8,501 nucleotides of DNA, taken from contig JAQVLL010000065.1 in the NCBI GenBank assembly GCA_028704195.1, positions 1 through 8,501 on the forward strand, written 5' to 3'. The position numbers were made by a program, and so were the translations under genes. Position 1 is the stretch's first letter. Each line of letters begins with the position of its first letter. Under the pieces are notes generated by a model, which searched no databases, was not told the origin of the DNA, and saw only the letters and a list, made by a program, of their open reading frames with translations. Below are positions 7,148-8,501 of the stretch, piece by piece. The DNA comes from Smithellaceae bacterium (lineage in GTDB: Bacteria > Desulfobacterota > Syntrophia > Syntrophales > Smithellaceae).

Positions 7148-7549
7148 ATGTTTGATTATACGGAAGAAATACGAAAACAAAGTGCTTTTGTAAAATTATT
7201 GGGGCTTTCCATTGAAAAGCTGAAAAATGGATTTTGTCAAAGTAAGTTACAAATCAGAGAAGAGTTCTTAAATAAGCGAAAAATCGTTCACGGTGGCGTT
7301 ATTTATTCGATGGTGGATATCAGCATGGGTGTAGCCGTTTATTCTACTCTCAAAAAAGGTGAAGAGACCGCTACGATCGAAATCAAAATCAATTATTTAA
7401 AGCCTGCAAATAAGAAAGTGCTTGATTGCGAAGCCAAAGTCATTCAAAGAGGGAAACAAATTGCCGTAATCGAAGCCGACATAAAATCAGATGATATTAT
7501 GATTGCGAAAGCGATAGGTACTTTTTCCATTATCAAGCCCGGAGAATAA
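7148..7549 (+). CDS. PaaI-family hotdog-fold thioesterase
   Basis: A 133-residue single hotdog domain that probably hydrolyses an acyl- or aryl-CoA thioester in the cytoplasm. The hallmark is HGGVIYSMVDISMG (48-61): HGG at 48-50 starts the hot-dog helix, and D57 matches the acidic catalytic residue of PaaI-type enzymes. N42, six residues before H48, is where the family has its conserved Asn. The central strand ATIEIKINYLKPA (75-87) and the strand VIEADIKSDDIMIAKAIGTF (107-126) complete the fold. Length is normal for the family. The start is ATG 7148, chosen on the ribosome-binding site; GTG 7136 would add four residues. It lies 39 bases after the UPF0280 gene in the same direction. Substrate is unknown; anaerobic aromatic or fatty-acid metabolism is a reasonable but unproven setting. 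Confidence 0.88.
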   Translation: MFDYTEEIRKQSAFVKLLGLSIEKLKNGFCQSKLQIREEFLNKRKIVHGGVIYSMVDISMGVAVYSTLKKGEETATIEIKINYLKPANKKVLDCEAKVIQRGKQIAVIEADIKSDDIMIAKAIGTFSIIKPGE

Positions 7550-7592
7550 GAAAATATTGAATCAATCGTTACAAGTTAACATAACATATCTT

Positions 7593-7649
7593 ATGAGACC
7601 TAATATAAAAATCATCGACGATGGCTTTTTCACAAAAATGTTGAGTGAA
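7593..7649 (+). pseudogene. Possible N-terminal remnant of an MttB-like (COG5598) methyltransferase
   Basis: ATG 7593 begins MRPNIKIIDDGFFTKMLSE, which resembles the opening of bacterial trimethylamine-methyltransferase-like proteins (pattern roughly MRPxIxxLDDELIxxIIxEA). Those are ~450-500 residue corrinoid-dependent methyltransferases, including the non-pyrrolysine glycine betaine and related enzymes. After about 19 codons the similarity ends: the frame continues with unrelated residues to a TGA at 7710-7712. The break coincides with the change to AT-rich DNA and with the end of the minus-strand frame at 7650. This suggests that the gene was cut by an insertion or rearrangement. There is no ribosome-binding site before the ATG. 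Nineteen residues recalled against a family pattern are weak evidence, so the call is tentative. Confidence 0.33.
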
Positions 7650-8501
7650 CTAAATATGTTCCCTATTTTGAAGATAATGTGTTCTCTTAATCGATCGATG
7701 CTTATTTTTTGAGGGCAATTCAATTCTTCTTAATTCTTCCAAATTTATTGATTTATCCCATTTATGAAGTGTTATTTGTTTTAAATGATTTTCTTGAATT
7801 GACCAATAAGGAACCATAATTCCTGTTATTCCATTGTAAAAAACATCCATGCTTGAATTGTTTCGAATATTCATCCACTTCTCTGCAAGTTGCATGCTCT
7901 CAATATAAGTCCAAAAAAAGTTATAAGCTAATATTCTGCATGTTAACCATGTTTCTAAGTCATAATTATTTACATAACTTACATTCGTAACAGGGTTCTT
8001 CCAACGAAATATACATAGTCGTGATTTTAGATAAATTCGCTTTGTCCAATAATTTTGCCATAAGCAGAATGCAAATGAAGATGTACATATTATTTCCTCA
8101 TATTCACCTAAAAATATATCATATTTTGTCGGCACAATGCACCTTTTATGATTATTTTTTAATGATTTTAAAAAATGACGTCGTACAGATTTGTAGATTG
8201 GGATTGCTTCACATTCGATTTTATCGCTTCGTAATATGCACTGTCTGTAATTGAAAGTATCTTTATATGTAGTTTTTCTAGGTAAATATTTAATTACATT
8301 ATGAATAAGCCCTCTGCCCCGATTTAAGTTGAACTTGTGAATGAAATGATCCTCTCCAATTAATGTTTTACAGCAACTAAGAATATCCTCTTTATCTTGT
8401 TCATCAATGCTTAAAACATTCCAAAGAAAATTATTAATAGAATTCACTGAAACGATTGTCTTGCGGGGAATGCTAATTTTATAATTTTTAAAACTCAGAA
8501 A
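7650..8501 (-). CDS. Hypothetical protein, 5' end outside the window
   Basis: A minus-strand frame of 283 codons plus a TAG stop (7650-7652) is open to the right edge. A GTG at 8445-8447 is a possible start, but 18 further open codons lie upstream (FLSFKNYKISIPRKTIVS) and no good ribosome-binding site precedes the GTG, so the gene probably begins outside the window. I do not recognise the family. The product is rich in aromatic and basic residues, with nine Trp and nine Cys in the 265 residues after the GTG. The Cys are scattered, not in CxxC pairs. No signal peptide, Walker motif, transposase DDE pattern or clear membrane helix is visible; FAFCLWQNYW and CRILAYNFFW are the most hydrophobic patches. 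Codons are much more AT-rich than in guaB or dnaE, which fits acquired DNA. A long open frame in AT-rich DNA makes a real gene likely. Confidence 0.6.
   Translation of the reverse strand, partial: FLSFKNYKISIPRKTIVSVNSINNFLWNVLSIDEQDKEDILSCCKTLIGEDHFIHKFNLNRGRGLIHNVIKYLPRKTTYKDTFNYRQCILRSDKIECEAIPIYKSVRRHFLKSLKNNHKRCIVPTKYDIFLGEYEEIICTSSFAFCLWQNYWTKRIYLKSRLCIFRWKNPVTNVSYVNNYDLETWLTCRILAYNFFWTYIESMQLAEKWMNIRNNSSMDVFYNGITGIMVPYWSIQENHLKQITLHKWDKSINLEELRRIELPSKNKHRSIKRTHYLQNREHI

Noticed and set aside
7606..7631. Hairpin-like sequence ATCATC-GAC-GATGGC flanked by A and T runs, resembling an intrinsic terminator after the thioesterase gene.
   Set aside because: The stem is only 4 strong pairs with a 3-base loop, plus a wobble and a mismatch before the A/T pairs, and it lies within the possible mttB start. 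A real terminator cannot be excluded, but support is too thin.
8021..8254. Plus-strand open frame of 77 codons inside the AT-rich right end.
   Set aside because: Nested within the longer minus-strand frame, short, and without a ribosome-binding site or motif.
1..8501. CRISPR arrays, tRNA or rRNA genes, riboswitches, complete insertion-sequence ends.
   Set aside because: I saw no regularly spaced direct repeats other than the DnaA boxes, no cloverleaf or conserved rRNA segments, and no terminal inverted repeats or transposase motifs.

Overview
The window looks like a chromosomal segment of an anaerobic deltaproteobacterium (Desulfobacterota; a Syntrophales- or Desulfobacterales-like organism is my best guess). 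This is inferred from the sequence style of GuaB and DnaE, a DUF1285-like protein next to dtd, a UPF0280 (COG2122) gene and a possible MttB-type methyltransferase remnant. Nothing here is species-diagnostic. Base composition is uneven: guaB and the first 200 bases are GC-rich (57% in one 60-base line counted in guaB), while the last ~850 bases are strongly AT-rich (18-35% GC in lines counted by hand).

Left edge (1-386): the C-terminal tail of an amidinotransferase/arginine-deiminase-like enzyme enters from the left, carrying a catalytic-Cys-type motif. A possible 55-residue small gene follows and overlaps the start of dtd.

Core block (361-6234), all on the + strand with gaps of 3, 27 and 6 bases, so probably one transcript: dtd (D-aminoacyl-tRNA deacylase), a DUF1285-like protein, guaB (IMP dehydrogenase) and dnaE (replicative DNA polymerase III alpha). 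It joins translation quality control, GTP synthesis and DNA replication. guaA does not follow guaB here.

Replication-type intergenic region (6235-6388): three same-strand DnaA boxes (TTATCAACA, TTATCCACA, TTATCCACA) start exactly 17 bases apart. They are followed at once by an 88-base stretch that is 85% A+T and runs into the next gene. A fourth, one-mismatch box lies 77 bases upstream. This resembles a compact replication-origin core or a DnaA-controlled promoter and is the most notable signal in the window.

Right part (6389-8501): a UPF0280/ApbE-like protein gene and a PaaI-type hotdog thioesterase gene, then what looks like the first ~19 codons of a trimethylamine-methyltransferase-like (MttB/COG5598) gene that breaks off near 7650. 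From there an AT-rich, unrecognised minus-strand reading frame runs off the right edge, consistent with an insertion or rearrangement junction.
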